Source: CAWVWF01 sp963933885 | GTDB taxonomy: Bacteria; Bacteroidota; Bacteroidia; Flavobacteriales_C; GCA-002722245 | Direction of reading: 5' to 3' | Assembly: GCA_963933885.1 (NCBI GenBank) | Contig: CAWVWF010000027.1 | Coordinates: 1 to 24,698 of the forward strand | Length of the DNA stretch: 24,698 bases | In this document: one piece after another, positions 15,996 through 24,698 of the stretch | Layout of the letters: the number at the start of each line of letters is the position of its first letter | How positions within the stretch are numbered: the stretch's first letter is position 1 | Notes under the pieces: generated by a model | What the model was told of the DNA's origin: nothing | Seen by the model: the letters and a program-made list of their open reading frames with translations, nothing else | Database searches by the model: none | Program-made: the position numbers and the translations under genes

Positions 15996-18900
15996 AATTT
16001 AATTCCTGAAACTAGAATGTCATCAACTTGTTCTACATCACCTTTCCAATCAAGATATGCTCTATCTACGATATCACGTTGTTTTCCCATCTCTTCTACA
16101 GAGGCGTCTATCAACATGTTTTTCATCATACGAGACTTGAATTTCTTGTTTTTTGGACCTCCAAATTGATCTGGATAACCATCTGAAAACATATAAATAT
16201 TATCTCCTTTCTCGTACTTAATGATATTATTCTCGAATTTTTTATCAATTACATCTTTAAAACCGATTGACATTTTTGTTGCCTTATATTCGGTTAAATT
16301 TCCATTTCTAATTAGTATTAGTGGACGATATGCACCAGCAAATTCGATTGTATTTGTAGACTCATCAATAGTGATAAGACCTATATCCATTCCATCATTG
16401 GTTTCTGATTCACTGTTTTCAAATGCTTTGAGAATACCTTTATCTAAACTAGTTAGAATTTCAGCAGGATTGGTTACTTTATTACCTCCAACAATTTCAT
16501 TTAATAGAGCAATTCCAATCATACTTGTTAGCGCTCCAGGAACTCCATGACCAGTACAATCAGCAATTGCCATTACAAATTTATTGCCAACACGTCTGTA
16601 CCAGTAAAAATCTCCAGAAACGATATCTCTAGGTAAATGATAAATAAATGAATTTGGGAATGCATCTGTTAATCCTTGAACTGGTGGAAAAGAAGCTTGT
16701 TGTATGGTTAAGGCATAACGTATTGAGGACTGTAAATCATTGTTCTTTTCTTCTATTTCTTTATTCTTTGATCCAACTTCAAGGTTAACCAATTCTAGTT
16801 CATAGTTTTTGTCTACAACCTCTTGTGTTCTTTCTAATACTTTTTCTTCTAGTACCTGCCTTTCCTTCAAAAGCTTTTTTTCTCTAAATTTAATAAACAG
16901 ATATATTGAAAATAGACCTATTAAACCTGTACTTATCATAAACCAGGTTTCAAGCCAAAAAGGAGGAGAAACTATAAAGGAAAAAGTAGCTGGATTATCT
17001 TCACCGCATAATTCATCGCTATTACAAGCATAAACTTTAAATGTATATTCTCCTGGTGGAAGCTTTGCATATGGAACTTTTAAGATGGCTTCAGGAGCAT
17101 CTTTCTTTTCGTCTAAACCTTCTAAATAATAGTAATATTTAACCTTTTTTTGAGATTCATGGTTGATTCCAACGAATTCAAAAGAGATAGTAGATTCATC
17201 GTAGGGTAACACTAAGTTTTCTGGTAAACCACTCCAAGGTTTGATCTTATAATTTTTGCTTCTCCAGTCAATAATCTTTTCGTTTATTTTTATTTTTGTT
17301 ATGTAAGTTTTAGGAATATAGTTACTTACGTCATCAACCGTGATGTCTAATTTAATAGCTCCTCTATTACTTCCGAACCAAATGTTTCCATCTTCATCTT
17401 CACAAACGGAATTCCTATTAATTTCTCCTCCTATTATTCCATCGGCTCTCCCAAAGTGTTTTATCTCAGAAATGTGTTCATTTGTTTTTCTAATGATTTG
17501 TGGTGGATTGAAAATTATTCGATCCAACCCCTTGTCAGTACCAATCCATAGTTGATTGTCTTCATCGAAGATCATCATATTTATATTATTCGAACTAATT
17601 TCAGAATTTTTTGAATTGAATATTGTGGTTTCGTCAGTAACTACATCGTATTTAGTGATTCCGTTTTTAGTTCCAATAAAGATATTTCCTCTAGGGCCAC
17701 GGATCATACAATTCACATAATTTGAGGATAAAGACCCTAAGTCATCTTCAGTTAGAAAACCGAAATCAAACCCGTTAAACCAATTTATTCCACCTCCATG
17801 TGTTCCAATCCATAATCGGCCTTTATCATCTTCTGTAATTGACGTGATTTTACCATGATTCATACCATCGATCATTCGATAAAACTTTATTTTGTCACCA
17901 ATCAATTTTCCAAGACCACCTTCTGTTCCAATCCAGAGTGTTCCTTTTTTATCTTGAAACATACAAGTAACTGGATTCACCATACCATCTGCTACAGAAA
18001 AAACTTTTTCAATTTTACCATTTACTAACTTTGTTAAACCTACTAAACCTCCAATCCAAATGTTCTCTTCATTATCTTCATAAATTGTATTGATGAAATC
18101 AACAGGTAAACCACTAGCTTTATTAAATATTTCAAAGGTGTCACCATTGTATTTATAAGCTCCACCTCGAGTTGCGAACCATATATTTTCATATGAATCG
18201 AACATTAACCCATTTACCTTATTGTTGGGTAATCCTTGTTTTTCACCGAAATATGTAAAAGCAATGCTTCTAAATTTATTTACTCCACCACCACTTGTTC
18301 CAATCCAAATGTTATCCGATACATCTTCCAGAATTGATAAAGTAAAATCTTCACTTAGTCCATTTCCAGAATTGTAAATTTCGTATTCATCTAATTTAAA
18401 ATTCACTTTGAAAATACCTCGCCCTGAAGTTCCAACCCAAATGTTTCCTAATTTATCTTCATTAATTGTCTTAACATTACCAAAAGGATAGTTGTTATAA
18501 TTGATAAATGATTTGTTTGAAAACTTACTCAATCCACTACTAGTTGCGATTAGAATATTATCGTCTTCATCTTGAAGTAGGTCATTAATGTTTGCGTCTA
18601 GTAGACCATCCTTTTGGGTATAAAGCTTGATGTTTTGATCTTCATATGAAACAAGACCTTTGTTTGTTCCAAACCAAATGGTTCCATCTGTTCCTTCGAT
18701 TATATCATTTACATTAATACCATAATTTTTTTTAGTGAAAGGCAAATCAAATTTCACGAATTTGCTTGTTTCAGAGATATTGTCAAGAATACATACGCCT
18801 CCGTATTGTGTTCCAACCCAAAGCCTGCTATTTACATCTTCGAAAATTGATTTAATTATGTTGGACGACAAACCATCGTCTTTAGTGTAGGTACGGAAGT

Positions 18901-19213
18901 CTTTTCCATCGTAAACAGTTAAACCTTCATTAGTACCAATCCAAATATGACCTTTTACGTCTTCATATAAACAATTAATAATTTTGCTTTCTAATCCGTT
19001 AGTATCAGTGATGTAATTATAGTTAACACCATCGTAGATCGTTATACCTTCTGATGTCGCAAACCACAAAGAACCTCTTTGGTCTTGTATCATATCATTA
19101 ACCTCATTGTGAGATAAATGATCCTCAGATTTCATGTGGGTGATATGGTAACTCTGTCCTTGAGAAACAAAGCTTATTAAAATAAAGAAAAAGAGTATTG
19201 TTTTTTTCATCAT
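15992..19213 (-). CDS. Two-propeller Reg_prop/Y_Y_Y sensor with SpoIIE-type PP2C phosphatase output
   Basis: This 1073-residue protein starts with a signal peptide (MMKKTILFFFILISFVSQGQ; the second Met is an equal start). Fourteen repeats with I/L-W-I/F-G-T-x-x-G-L cores fill residues ~45-640, enough for two seven-bladed propellers as in hybrid two-component sensors. A Y_Y_Y beta domain (~670-745), one membrane helix (~750-772) and a charged coiled coil (~773-835) follow. The output is a SpoIIE/PP2C domain with intact metal-site motifs: SGDFYW, ADCTGHGVPGA, GMDIGL and FSDGYPDQ. No histidine kinase or response regulator part is present. The likely action is Ser/Thr dephosphorylation of a cytoplasmic partner, such as an anti-anti-sigma-like protein, in response to an envelope signal. 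The partner is not in the window. The next gene downstream is the copper module, 83 nt away. Confidence 0.92.
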   Translation of the reverse strand: MMKKTILFFFILISFVSQGQSYHITHMKSEDHLSHNEVNDMIQDQRGSLWFATSEGITIYDGVNYNYITDTNGLESKIINCLYEDVKGHIWIGTNEGLTVYDGKDFRTYTKDDGLSSNIIKSIFEDVNSRLWVGTQYGGVCILDNISETSKFVKFDLPFTKKNYGINVNDIIEGTDGTIWFGTNKGLVSYEDQNIKLYTQKDGLLDANINDLLQDEDDNILIATSSGLSKFSNKSFINYNNYPFGNVKTINEDKLGNIWVGTSGRGIFKVNFKLDEYEIYNSGNGLSEDFTLSILEDVSDNIWIGTSGGGVNKFRSIAFTYFGEKQGLPNNKVNGLMFDSYENIWFATRGGAYKYNGDTFEIFNKASGLPVDFINTIYEDNEENIWIGGLVGLTKLVNGKIEKVFSVADGMVNPVTCMFQDKKGTLWIGTEGGLGKLIGDKIKFYRMIDGMNHGKITSITEDDKGRLWIGTHGGGINWFNGFDFGFLTEDDLGSLSSNYVNCMIRGPRGNIFIGTKNGITKYDVVTDETTIFNSKNSEISSNNINMMIFDEDNQLWIGTDKGLDRIIFNPPQIIRKTNEHISEIKHFGRADGIIGGEINRNSVCEDEDGNIWFGSNRGAIKLDITVDDVSNYIPKTYITKIKINEKIIDWRSKNYKIKPWSGLPENLVLPYDESTISFEFVGINHESQKKVKYYYYLEGLDEKKDAPEAILKVPYAKLPPGEYTFKVYACNSDELCGEDNPATFSFIVSPPFWLETWFMISTGLIGLFSIYLFIKFREKKLLKERQVLEEKVLERTQEVVDKNYELELVNLEVGSKNKEIEEKNNDLQSSIRYALTIQQASFPPVQGLTDAFPNSFIYHLPRDIVSGDFYWYRRVGNKFVMAIADCTGHGVPGALTSMIGIALLNEIVGGNKVTNPAEILTSLDKGILKAFENSESETNDGMDIGLITIDESTNTIEFAGAYRPLILIRNGNLTEYKATKMSIGFKDVIDKKFENNIIKYEKGDNIYMFSDGYPDQFGGPKNKKFKSRMMKNMLIDASVEEMGKQRDIVDRAYLDWKGDVEQVDDILVSGIKF

Positions 19214-19333
19214 TACTGATTCCAGTTCCCTACGGTAAAACTACGAAATAGTTCCTATTAAAAATAAGTAATAATGCGTTTTGTAACTATAGCGCAATTA
19301 GGGGTGTAAACTTTAATAGTAAATCAGTTAAGA

Positions 19334-20731
19334 ATGGAATCAATAAGCATTTTCGACATATTTAAAAATAGTATTGGACCTTCGAGTTCTCATACTCTGG
19401 GGCCATGGAAAGCAGCTTTGGACTTTGTTACAGAAATTAAAAATGTACATGTTAATAAAGTAAAGATTGAATTATATGGTTCATTGGCTAAAACTGGGAA
19501 AGGTCACGGAACAGATATGGCAATTAAATTAGGTCTGTTAGGCCTTGATTACGAATCAATTAAAACTAATGAAATTCGGTCTATTCTTAATGAGTTGTCT
19601 ATAGAGAGAAGACTTCTAATAGGTAAGTCTTCAATTGAATTTGACGACAAAGAAGATATTGTTTTCAAGAAAGAAGGCAAACCGGAGCATCCAAATACAC
19701 TTATTTTTAAAGCCTACTTAGATACAGAACTTATTATGCAACACACTTATTTTTCTGTAGGTGGAGGATTTATTGAGAAAAAGGGGGAGAAGAAACTTAC
19801 AAAAACAACTAAACTTCCATTTCCAATTCGAAAAACTGAAGACCTTAGAAGGTTTATCCAAGATACAAATTTAACGATTCCTCAAATTGTGATGGAAAAT
19901 GAAAAGTCTTTTCAAGGAGAAGAGGCCGTTCGTTTAAAAATCGATTCCTTATTTGAAATTATTAAAAATTCAGTTGTAAAAGGTTGTACTACAAAAGGAA
20001 TATTACCAGGTGGTTTAAAAGTAGTGAGGCGAGCAAATGCCTTATGTAATTCTTTAATTGAAGAATCATTTGAGTCTTTTGATGAATTTGAAACGATCAT
20101 AAAATCTAAAACCTTTGATTTTAATGCTATAAATAAATGGATTAGTTGTTTTGCATTGGCTGTAAATGAGGAAAATGCAGCGATGGGTAGAGTTGTAACT
20201 GCTCCAACTAATGGTGCAGCTGGAGTAATCCCTGCAGTCTTGTTATATTATTATTTCTTTTGTGAAAAAAAATACAAGGATGATATTCATCAGTTTTTTC
20301 TTACAGCCGGAGAATTAGGTTCTTTATATAAGAAAGGAGCTACATTATCTGCAGCGATGGGCGGTTGCCAGGCTGAAATTGGAGTTTCATCCTCTATGGC
20401 GGCAGGGGCTTTAACAAAGATCTTAGGTGGTAATTATGAACAAGTTTTAATGGCTTCAGAAATTGCAATGGAACACCATCTTGGTTTAACCTGTGATCCA
20501 GTAGGGGGGTTGGTTCAAATTCCTTGTATAGAGAGAAATACGATGGGTGCAATTAAAGCAATTACAGCTGCGAATCTTGCAATTGAGGGGAATCCAGCAA
20601 ATATGAAAGTAAATCTAGATACAATTATAAAAACGATGTGGGACACTGCTCAAGCAATGGATAACAAATTTAAGGAAACTGCAGAAGGAGGTTTGGCTCT
20701 AAATATTTCAGTAGGATTACCAGAATGTTAG
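19334..20731 (+). CDS. sdaA: L-serine ammonia-lyase, single-chain iron-sulfur type
   Basis: The 465-residue protein converts L-serine to pyruvate and ammonia in the cytoplasm with a [4Fe-4S] cluster. The N-terminus has the beta-domain signature SIFDIFKNSIGPSSSHTLGP. The alpha domain includes GCTTKGILPGGLKVVRR, APTNGAAGVIPAV, and the three cluster Cys in GGCQAEIGVSSSMAAG (~344), LTCDPVGG (~386) and IPCIERN (~397). Length is normal for the one-chain SdaA/SdaB type. It is divergent from the sensor gene across a 120-nt gap and convergent with the radical SAM gene, 9 nt between stops, so it is probably monocistronic. No exact TAnnTTTG element was found upstream of its ATG. Confidence 0.97.
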   Translation: MESISIFDIFKNSIGPSSSHTLGPWKAALDFVTEIKNVHVNKVKIELYGSLAKTGKGHGTDMAIKLGLLGLDYESIKTNEIRSILNELSIERRLLIGKSSIEFDDKEDIVFKKEGKPEHPNTLIFKAYLDTELIMQHTYFSVGGGFIEKKGEKKLTKTTKLPFPIRKTEDLRRFIQDTNLTIPQIVMENEKSFQGEEAVRLKIDSLFEIIKNSVVKGCTTKGILPGGLKVVRRANALCNSLIEESFESFDEFETIIKSKTFDFNAINKWISCFALAVNEENAAMGRVVTAPTNGAAGVIPAVLLYYYFFCEKKYKDDIHQFFLTAGELGSLYKKGATLSAAMGGCQAEIGVSSSMAAGALTKILGGNYEQVLMASEIAMEHHLGLTCDPVGGLVQIPCIERNTMGAIKAITAANLAIEGNPANMKVNLDTIIKTMWDTAQAMDNKFKETAEGGLALNISVGLPEC

Positions 20732-20740
20732 ATGATTAGA

Positions 20741-21763
20741 TTAACCCCACACTTTAGTTCCTTCAGTACAGTTTTTACATATGTCGATTTCAGAACGAGA
20801 TTTTAGTAATGCCCCTCTAAAATTTTGATATTTTTTTCCAGACCAAATTTTCTTGAAATCAGTTGTTTGTAATTGTCCAAGTTGGTGTGTCGCATCTTTA
20901 TCAAAACAGCACGGTACAACTCCACCATCCCATGTTATAACACAACTTTGCCACATTCTCCAACATGAATTAACCAGTTTGTTTTTCACTCCCCACGTAC
21001 CATCCTTTTTTTGGTAATATCTAGAATACTTATCGATAGATGGAATTAATTCGTTTCCATTTTCGTATTCGTATACCTGAGCAGTTTTTAATCTTACTTC
21101 ACCTACACCTACGTCTTTTCCAAGAGCGAGAACATCTTCAATTTGATGCTCGTTTGGCTTTACCACAAGGAATTGAAAAATGATATGAGGCGTTGAGGAG
21201 TTTAATTCCTTTTTCCATTTGATCACGTTTTTAGCACCAACAATTACTTTATCTAACTTCCCACCAATTCTGTAGGACTGATAAGTTTCTTGTGTAGTCC
21301 CATCAATTGAAATGATTAATCGATCCAAACCTGATTCTACTGTTTTTTTTGCCATCTCATCTTTTAAATAATGAGCGTTGGTTGAAGTTGCGGTATATAT
21401 ACCGTTATCTGAAGCATATTTAACCATGTCCAAAAAGCTTGGATTAAGGTATGGTTCTCCTTGGAAGTAAAAAGTTAAATAATGTAGATGACTTTTTAGT
21501 TGATCAATAGTTGATTTAAAAAAACCATTTTCTAACATCCCCGTTGGTCGAGTAAAAGCTCTTAACCCACTTGGACATTCAGGACATCTTAAATTACATG
21601 ATGTTGTAGGTTCGAATGAAATACTCATTGGGTCGCCCCATTGAATTGGTTTCTTTAAAATCTTAGAAATATAGTAACTAATAAATAGTAAGATACCATT
21701 AAAAACTTTCCTTACAGATAACTTGGAAAACAGGTTTATACGATCGTTTAAATTTGATTTCAA
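20741..21763 (-). CDS. Radical SAM/SPASM domain protein, TTG start
   Basis: Residues 56-63 hold the radical SAM cluster motif C-x3-C-x2-C (CNLRCPEC). It is followed by a YFQGEPYLNP strand (the 'GE' motif) and an ISIDGTTQETY segment, both typical of the superfamily. From about residue 265 a SPASM-type C-terminus carries further Cys (NSCW, QSCV, PCCF, ICKNC) for one or two auxiliary clusters. The reading frame has no ATG before Met46, which would cut off an upstream conserved stretch. TTG at 21763 sits 17 nt after a TAnnTTTG element and is taken as the start; the frame is closed by a stop 33-35 nt further up. Family members modify peptides or act in cofactor or envelope pathways. No small precursor peptide gene is seen nearby, so the substrate is unknown. 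Confidence 0.88.
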   Translation of the reverse strand: MKSNLNDRINLFSKLSVRKVFNGILLFISYYISKILKKPIQWGDPMSISFEPTTSCNLRCPECPSGLRAFTRPTGMLENGFFKSTIDQLKSHLHYLTFYFQGEPYLNPSFLDMVKYASDNGIYTATSTNAHYLKDEMAKKTVESGLDRLIISIDGTTQETYQSYRIGGKLDKVIVGAKNVIKWKKELNSSTPHIIFQFLVVKPNEHQIEDVLALGKDVGVGEVRLKTAQVYEYENGNELIPSIDKYSRYYQKKDGTWGVKNKLVNSCWRMWQSCVITWDGGVVPCCFDKDATHQLGQLQTTDFKKIWSGKKYQNFRGALLKSRSEIDICKNCTEGTKVWG

Positions 21764-21780
21764 TTGTATGATTTTTAGAA

Positions 21781-21814
21781 CAAAAGTAAGGCAGGATTAT
21801 TATAATATATCAAA
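21781..21814 (-). promoter_or_regulatory. Promoter of the radical SAM gene (TTTG-n22-TACTTTTG)
   Basis: On the minus strand TACTTTTG (21788-21781) is an exact -7 match, and TTTG (21814-21811) lies 22 nt upstream as -33. Transcription would start near 21775, about 12 nt before the TTG start codon, which supports that start. Confidence 0.6.
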
Positions 21815-21860
21815 GCAAGGAAGTTTTATTCAAATAAGTTTATAAAACCATTTAGTATTC

Positions 21861-21892
21861 TTGCTTTATGTGGATTATAGTTCATATTTTTG
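21861..21892 (+). promoter_or_regulatory. Promoter of the MMPL/RND gene (TTG-n21-TATTTTTG)
   Basis: TATTTTTG (21885-21892) matches the -7 consensus exactly, and TTG (21861-21863) is 21 nt upstream. Transcription would begin near 21898, about 18 nt before the ATG at 21917. This excludes an in-frame TTG at 21890, which lies inside the element. Confidence 0.6.
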
Positions 21893-21916
21893 GTTGATTT
21901 TAGAGTTAGCATTTTC

Positions 21917-24550
21917 ATGTGGAGTAATATAGCACATATCATATTAAGACAACGATTAATGTTGATAATCACTGTAGCGGTGTGCACAATATTTTTCGCT
22001 GGAAACATACCTTACAACCAAGTATCGTATGACCTTTCAAGGTTACTCCCTGTAGGTGATTCTACCGCTACAATTTTTGAAGATTTTAAGAAAAAGTATG
22101 GAGCAAATGATAACGTTTATTTAGTTTCTACTGAAGATCCAGCGTTATTCGAACTAGAAAATTTCGGGCTTTTTTACGATTTCACAAAAGAATTACAAAA
22201 GCTTCCTGCTGTAGATAGTGTTTTTTCAGTTGCAAATTTCGGATATCTTAAGAAAGATAAGGTTGCTGAAAAGTTTTATCTTGAAACAGTTTTTAAGAAA
22301 AAGCCGACAAGACAAAGTCAGATTGATTCAGCATTGGTACTTTTAAAAAATCAACCTTTTTACGAAAGGATTTTATACCTCAGTTATCAGGGAACAGATA
22401 CGATTACAAGTGTTGATGATAATGGTAAAAACACAATTAAAATTGTTGATGCAAAAAAAGACCTTTCTATTATTAGTATTTCATTAGATGCTGATTCCTT
22501 AAAAACGACAAAACGTAATATTTATGTTTTAAGTGTTGCTAAGAAAATTGATGAATTCAGTAAAAAAACTGGAGTTAAATTCACTTATTCTGGTATGCCA
22601 TATATCAGATCGAAATTGAGTACACAAGTTGAGAAAGAAATCAAACTATTCATTGGATTAGCTATTGGTCTTACTGCATTATTATTATATTTCTTCCTTA
22701 AAGCTCCTCGTGCAGTTTTGGTTTCGTTATTAGTTGTAAGTGTTGCAGTAGTTTGGTTACTTGGTTCTATAGGTTTTCTTGCTAGACTAAGCGATTGGGG
22801 TTATACGGGAACCCTAAACTTTAGAATTAACGTTTTAACGAGTTTACTTCCTCCTTTAGTTATTGTAATTGGAATTCCTAATTGCATATTTTTACTAAAT
22901 AAATATTTTGGAGAATACAAAGAGCACAAAAATCAAGCAAAGGCTTTAACAAGAGTTATTGAAAAAATAGGAGGAGCAACATTTATGACTAATGCTACTA
23001 CCGCTAGTGGATTTGCAACATTTATTTTTGCTTCAAGTGATATTTTAAAAGAATTTGGAATAGTAGCTTCAATTAGTATAATGAGTGTTTTTATACTTTC
23101 ATTACTTCTTCTACCTATTATTTACAGTTATATTTCCCCGCCTAAAGAGAAGCATTATAAACATTTAGATTACGAGTGGAGTGCAAAGTTGATTAATTGG
23201 TTTGTAAACGTTTGTTCCAATTACAGAGGAACTGTATATGTATTAACAATAGCAATTGCTCTATTAGCTGGTTACGGAATGAGTTTAATCAACAACAATG
23301 CTTTGGTAGTTGATGATATTCCAGATGACAACCCTGTAATGATTGATTTAAAGTATTATGAAAAAGCTTTTAATGGAGTAATTCCGTTTGAGATTTTGAT
23401 TAATACCAATATTTCGAAAGTTGCAGAAGTTGAGTTTACAGATTCAGTACCTCAATCACTGCTTAAAGATTTGCAATATATTTCCTCTGTAAAATATCTT
23501 GGAAGTAATAGATATGAGCTGTTCATTAAAACTGGAAAAAATATAACTTCCAATATAGAAGAAGTGTTGGATAGTCAAGGTATTAGCTCTATTTCATACA
23601 AAAAAGTCAAAAAGAGAGGAAAAGCATTAAAGTTAAGTACCCTGAAGAAGGTAGATAAGCTTTACGATGTTTTAAAGCACTACAAAGAGTTATCACGCCC
23701 CCTCTCTGTTCTCGATGTTATAAAGTATAGTAAACAAACATATTATAACGGAAATCCAGATGAGTATGCTATTCCAATTAGAAATGAAATTGGATTCATT
23801 TCTAAATATGCCTCTGGTGCTAAAAAAGAGTCTAATAAACTTTTAAGAGCATTTTTAACTGAAGACAAAAGTGAGTTAAGAATTAGCATGCAAATGAAAG
23901 ACATTGGAACAAAACGAACAGCTGTTCTTCTGGAAAAATTAAGAGAAGATGTTGATGAAATTTTTAACCCTAATAAATATAGTGTTGCATTTACAGGTGT
24001 AGGGGTTATTGTAACCAAAGGAGTTGACGCCTTAGTTTCCAATTTAATTATGTCATTATTGCTAACAGTATTGATTATTGCAGTATTAATGGCATTTATG
24101 TTTCGAAATGTCAGAATGGTATTTATAAGTTTATTACCTAATATCCTACCTCTGTTTATTACAGCAGCAATTATGGGGTATTGTGGTATCAATATTAAGC
24201 CTTCAACTATATTAGTATTTAGTATAGCATTTGGAATTTCAGTTGATGATACAATCCATTTCTTAGCGAAATATCGACAAGAATTGTCTGACAATAATGG
24301 CGAAATACGAGTTTCAGTTTTAAGTGCTTTAAGAGAAACAGGTATAAGTATGTTTTATACCTCGGTAGTATTATTTTTTGGTTTTGGAATTTTTGTAGCA
24401 TCAGATTTTGGAGGAACAGTAGCGTTAGGTTTATTAGTATCGCTTACATTGCTAATTGCGATGCTTTCTAACTTAATATTATTACCATGTTTATTATTAT
24501 CTTTAGATAAGTTAATTTCAGTAAAAACTGATGAGAATCAGGTAAATTAG
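21917..24550 (+). CDS. MMPL/RND-family inner membrane transporter
   Basis: The 877-residue protein shows the duplicated RND layout. One N-terminal membrane helix (~8-30) precedes a large outer loop (~31-240), then a bundle of five helices (~243-400). A second half begins with a helix at ~436-458, a second loop (~460-700) and five helices (~705-868). The second half has the usual acidic pair in FGISVDDTIHFLAKY (Asp777, Asp778). The equivalent first-half segment is VIGIPNCIFLLNKY, with no acidic residue. It most resembles MMPL/hopanoid or lipid transporters rather than tripartite drug pumps, and no adaptor or outer-membrane channel gene adjoins it. Substrate unknown. It starts from its own promoter, and the rmlA start follows 7 nt after its stop, so read-through into that gene is likely. 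Confidence 0.92.
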   Translation: MWSNIAHIILRQRLMLIITVAVCTIFFAGNIPYNQVSYDLSRLLPVGDSTATIFEDFKKKYGANDNVYLVSTEDPALFELENFGLFYDFTKELQKLPAVDSVFSVANFGYLKKDKVAEKFYLETVFKKKPTRQSQIDSALVLLKNQPFYERILYLSYQGTDTITSVDDNGKNTIKIVDAKKDLSIISISLDADSLKTTKRNIYVLSVAKKIDEFSKKTGVKFTYSGMPYIRSKLSTQVEKEIKLFIGLAIGLTALLLYFFLKAPRAVLVSLLVVSVAVVWLLGSIGFLARLSDWGYTGTLNFRINVLTSLLPPLVIVIGIPNCIFLLNKYFGEYKEHKNQAKALTRVIEKIGGATFMTNATTASGFATFIFASSDILKEFGIVASISIMSVFILSLLLLPIIYSYISPPKEKHYKHLDYEWSAKLINWFVNVCSNYRGTVYVLTIAIALLAGYGMSLINNNALVVDDIPDDNPVMIDLKYYEKAFNGVIPFEILINTNISKVAEVEFTDSVPQSLLKDLQYISSVKYLGSNRYELFIKTGKNITSNIEEVLDSQGISSISYKKVKKRGKALKLSTLKKVDKLYDVLKHYKELSRPLSVLDVIKYSKQTYYNGNPDEYAIPIRNEIGFISKYASGAKKESNKLLRAFLTEDKSELRISMQMKDIGTKRTAVLLEKLREDVDEIFNPNKYSVAFTGVGVIVTKGVDALVSNLIMSLLLTVLIIAVLMAFMFRNVRMVFISLLPNILPLFITAAIMGYCGINIKPSTILVFSIAFGISVDDTIHFLAKYRQELSDNNGEIRVSVLSALRETGISMFYTSVVLFFGFGIFVASDFGGTVALGLLVSLTLLIAMLSNLILLPCLLLSLDKLISVKTDENQVN

Positions 24551-24557
24551 AAAGTTT

Positions 24558-24698
24558 ATGAAAGGAATTATTTTAGCAGGAGGATCAGGAACAAGACTAC
24601 ACCCTTTAACGTTGGCAGTAAGTAAACAGTTAATGCCAGTGTTTGATAAACCAATGATATATTATCCACTTTCTACATTAATGTGGGCAGGGATCAAA
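24558..24698 (+). CDS. rmlA: Glucose-1-phosphate thymidylyltransferase, N-terminal 47 codons (3' partial)
   Basis: The first 47 residues contain the nucleotidyltransferase signature GIILAGGSGTRLHPLT, then KQLMPVFDKPMIYYPLSTLM, the standard start of RmlA/RfbA. The enzyme makes dTDP-glucose from dTTP and glucose-1-phosphate, the first step of dTDP-rhamnose and other dTDP-sugar routes. The gene runs off the right edge. It is 7 nt after the transporter stop and on the same strand. A nucleotide-sugar or polysaccharide cluster probably continues beyond the window. Confidence 0.96.
   Translation, partial: MKGIILAGGSGTRLHPLTLAVSKQLMPVFDKPMIYYPLSTLMWAGIK

Noticed and set aside
16221..16550. Plus-strand open frame of 109 codons
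   Set aside because: It overlaps the SpoIIE domain of the minus-strand sensor, which has intact catalytic motifs; it is a shadow frame.
19214..19333. Divergent promoters in the sensor-sdaA gap
   Set aside because: Only a one-mismatch element (TAGTTTTA, minus strand) was found and no clear -33, so no promoter is listed.
21890..21916. TTG start for the MMPL transporter
   Set aside because: It lies within the promoter -7 element; the ATG at 21917 gives the usual short N-terminus before the first helix.
23743..24294. Antisense open frame of 183 codons on the minus strand
   Set aside because: It lies wholly inside the MMPL transporter, whose forward frame carries the conserved VDDTIH motif and membrane helices. 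The antisense product shows no motif.

Overview
The window looks like a chromosomal segment of a low-GC Bacteroidota, probably Flavobacteriales (rank inferred from gene content only). The signs are a type B (CHU_C, 'gliding motility-associated') type IX secretion C-terminal domain, a secreted MORN_2 repeat protein, a two-propeller Reg_prop/Y_Y_Y sensor, DUF3857-transglutaminase proteins, few Shine-Dalgarno-like sites, and several TAnnTTTG promoter elements. No tRNA, rRNA, CRISPR array, insertion sequence or integrase was seen, and no gene-free stretch exceeds 300 bases.

Region 1 (1-1817, +): the 3' end of a large repeat-containing surface protein secreted by the type IX system, closed by a strong rho-independent terminator. 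Region 2 (1912-10369, +): five closely spaced genes for exported proteins that look like one envelope operon. They are a TPR-MORN_2 repeat protein, a DUF3857-transglutaminase with an intact Cys-His-Asp triad, a paralogue that has lost Cys and His, a TlpA-like thioredoxin-fold protein and a small outer membrane beta-barrel. Region 3 (10440-12197, +): an MsbA-type ABC exporter half-transporter that ends one base from the next, convergent gene.

Region 4 (12199-15908, -): in transcription order, a small barrel protein (TTG start), a lipoprotein, a short exported protein with a C-x9-C-x3-C-H cluster, an MbnP-family lipoprotein and an MbnH-like diheme peroxidase lipoprotein. MbnH/MbnP pairs are known from methanotrophs, where MbnH converts a tryptophan of MbnP to kynurenine to build a copper site. 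This block is therefore best read as a cell-envelope copper or redox module with uncharacterised accessory parts. Its intergenic spaces hold a strong hairpin, a 10-bp inverted repeat and a TACA-n3-TGTA palindrome, which may set expression. Region 5 (15992-19213, -): a large sensor with 14 propeller repeats, Y_Y_Y, one membrane segment, a coiled coil and an intact SpoIIE/PP2C phosphatase. It lies directly upstream of the copper module, but a functional link is unproven.

Region 6 (19334-24698): single-chain L-serine ammonia-lyase (+), a convergent radical SAM/SPASM protein (-, TTG start), an MMPL/RND-family transporter (+) transcribed divergently from it, and the 5' end of rmlA (+), where a nucleotide-sugar or polysaccharide locus probably begins.

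The best candidates for new biology are the copper/redox block (12199-15908) and the active plus inactive transglutaminase pair downstream of the MORN_2 protein (1912-9196).
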